This document shows, piece by piece, positions 63,260 to 64,000 of a stretch of 64,000 nt of DNA (its first letter is position 1; each line of letters opens with the position of its first letter). The stretch is taken from positions 17,978,653-18,042,652 of the forward strand of contig CM059621.1 in NCBI GenBank assembly GCA_030435675.1, in the 5' to 3' direction. A program made the position numbers and the translations under genes. Source of the DNA: Steinernema hermaphroditum. Its lineage: Eukaryota; Nematoda; Chromadorea; Rhabditida; Steinernematidae. The notes beneath the pieces were generated by a model. That model searched no databases, had not been told where the DNA came from, and worked only from the letters and a program-made list of their open reading frames with translations.

Positions 63260-64000
63260 GCTATGGTACTTTGGAGCAGGAGGGTCAGATGCAGAGCTTT
63301 TGGTATGAGCGGGGGCCCTGCTGTCTCGAATTGAAAGTTTTGCAGGAAACTAAGATAGTCCACAGTAATCCCAACGGGAGTAGGCGCGTTCGATCAGGCT
63401 CGTGCAGTTCTACAAGATCCAATCATAAAAATGCTATGGTACTTTGGAGCAGGAGGGTCAGATGCAGAGCTTTTGGTATGAGCGGGGGCCCTGCTGTCTC
63501 GAATTGAAAGTTTTGCAGGAAACTAAGATAGTCCACAGTAATCCCAACGGGAGTAGGCGCGTTCGATCAGGCTCGTGCAGTTCTACAAGATCCAATCATA
63601 AAAATGCTATGGTACTTTGGAGCAGGAGGGTCAGATGCAGAGCTTTTGGTATGAGCAAGGGCCCTGCTGTCTCGAATTGAAAGTTTTGCAGGAAACTAAG
63701 ATAGTCCACAGTAATCCCAACGGGAGTAGGCGCGTTCGATCAGGCTCGTGCAGTTCTACAAGATCCAATCATAAAAATGCTATGGTACTTTGGAGCAGGA
63801 GGGTCAGATGCAGAGCTTTTGGTATGAGCAGGGGCCCTGCTGTCTCGAATTGAAAGTTTTGCAGGAAACTAAGATAGTCCACAGTAATCCCAACGGGAGT
63901 AGGCGCGTTCGATCAGGCTCGTGCAGTTCTACAAGATCCAATCATAAAAATGCTATGGTACTTTGGAGCAGGAGGGTCAGATGCAGAGCTTTTGGTATGA

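Larger units (their letters stand above)
51116..64000 (+). repeat. Satellite array block D, aatcccaac subfamily
   Basis: About 74 monomers in plus orientation, running off the end of the window inside a copy. The tail is mostly aatcccaac or aattccaac with gggagtagg, and agttctacaagatcc is almost universal. After tatgagc the forms gggggccc, aagggccc, aggggccc and the longer gaagggccc alternate. Many 174-bp units with tail aaatcccaac are present (for example near 51380, 55540, 57451, 59535 and 61790). No gene is seen. Confidence 0.95.

Noticed and set aside
69..63853. Hundreds of overlapping ~78-codon open frames
   Set aside because: They are the same stretch of the monomer read again in each copy. 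They start at TTG, overlap by dozens of bases and shift frame every 173 bp. Common variants (gtttgatc, agttgaac, 174-bp units) put stops or frameshifts in them without compensation, and the most variable sites change amino acids.

Overview
The whole window is one kind of sequence: a head-to-tail tandem array of a ~173-bp satellite monomer. I count roughly 364 copies in the 63,000 determined bases, estimated as length divided by 173. I found no unique flanking DNA, protein-coding gene, RNA gene, transposon or CRISPR array. Both window ends lie inside the array, so the real array is longer than 64 kb. Long homogenised arrays of a ~170-bp unit, with subfamilies and an orientation switch, are typical of eukaryotic centromeric or pericentromeric heterochromatin. 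The first monomer is ~48.6% GC by my count. Its CpG is only mildly below expectation (7 seen, ~9.7 expected), which argues weakly against a heavily methylated vertebrate genome. I do not recognise the monomer and name no species.

Layout. Block A (1-30465, plus) mixes several monomer subfamilies and carries local multi-monomer duplications. A run of exactly 500 N (30466-30965) follows. Block B (30966-44965, plus) is a more uniform subfamily and splits near 38.1 kb into B1 and B2. A second run of exactly 500 N follows (44966-45465). Block C (45466-51115) is the same monomer in reverse orientation, with private variants. At 51115/51116 the orientation flips back within one base, giving a sequence-resolved inverted junction. 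Block D (51116-64000, plus) is another fairly uniform subfamily.

Nothing here works together as genes or a pathway. The many 70-80 codon open frames are one frame of the monomer read again and again. They start at TTG, overlap each other, shift frame each unit (173 is not a multiple of 3) and are broken freely by variants. What is worth a second look is structural: the resolved inversion, gaps that coincide with subfamily switches, private variants in the inverted block, a near-match to the CENP-B box, higher-order duplications at exact multiples of 173 bp, and a few aberrant monomers that record recombination. I did not find evidence for a new molecular system. All pattern statements come from reading by eye and have not been checked with an aligner.
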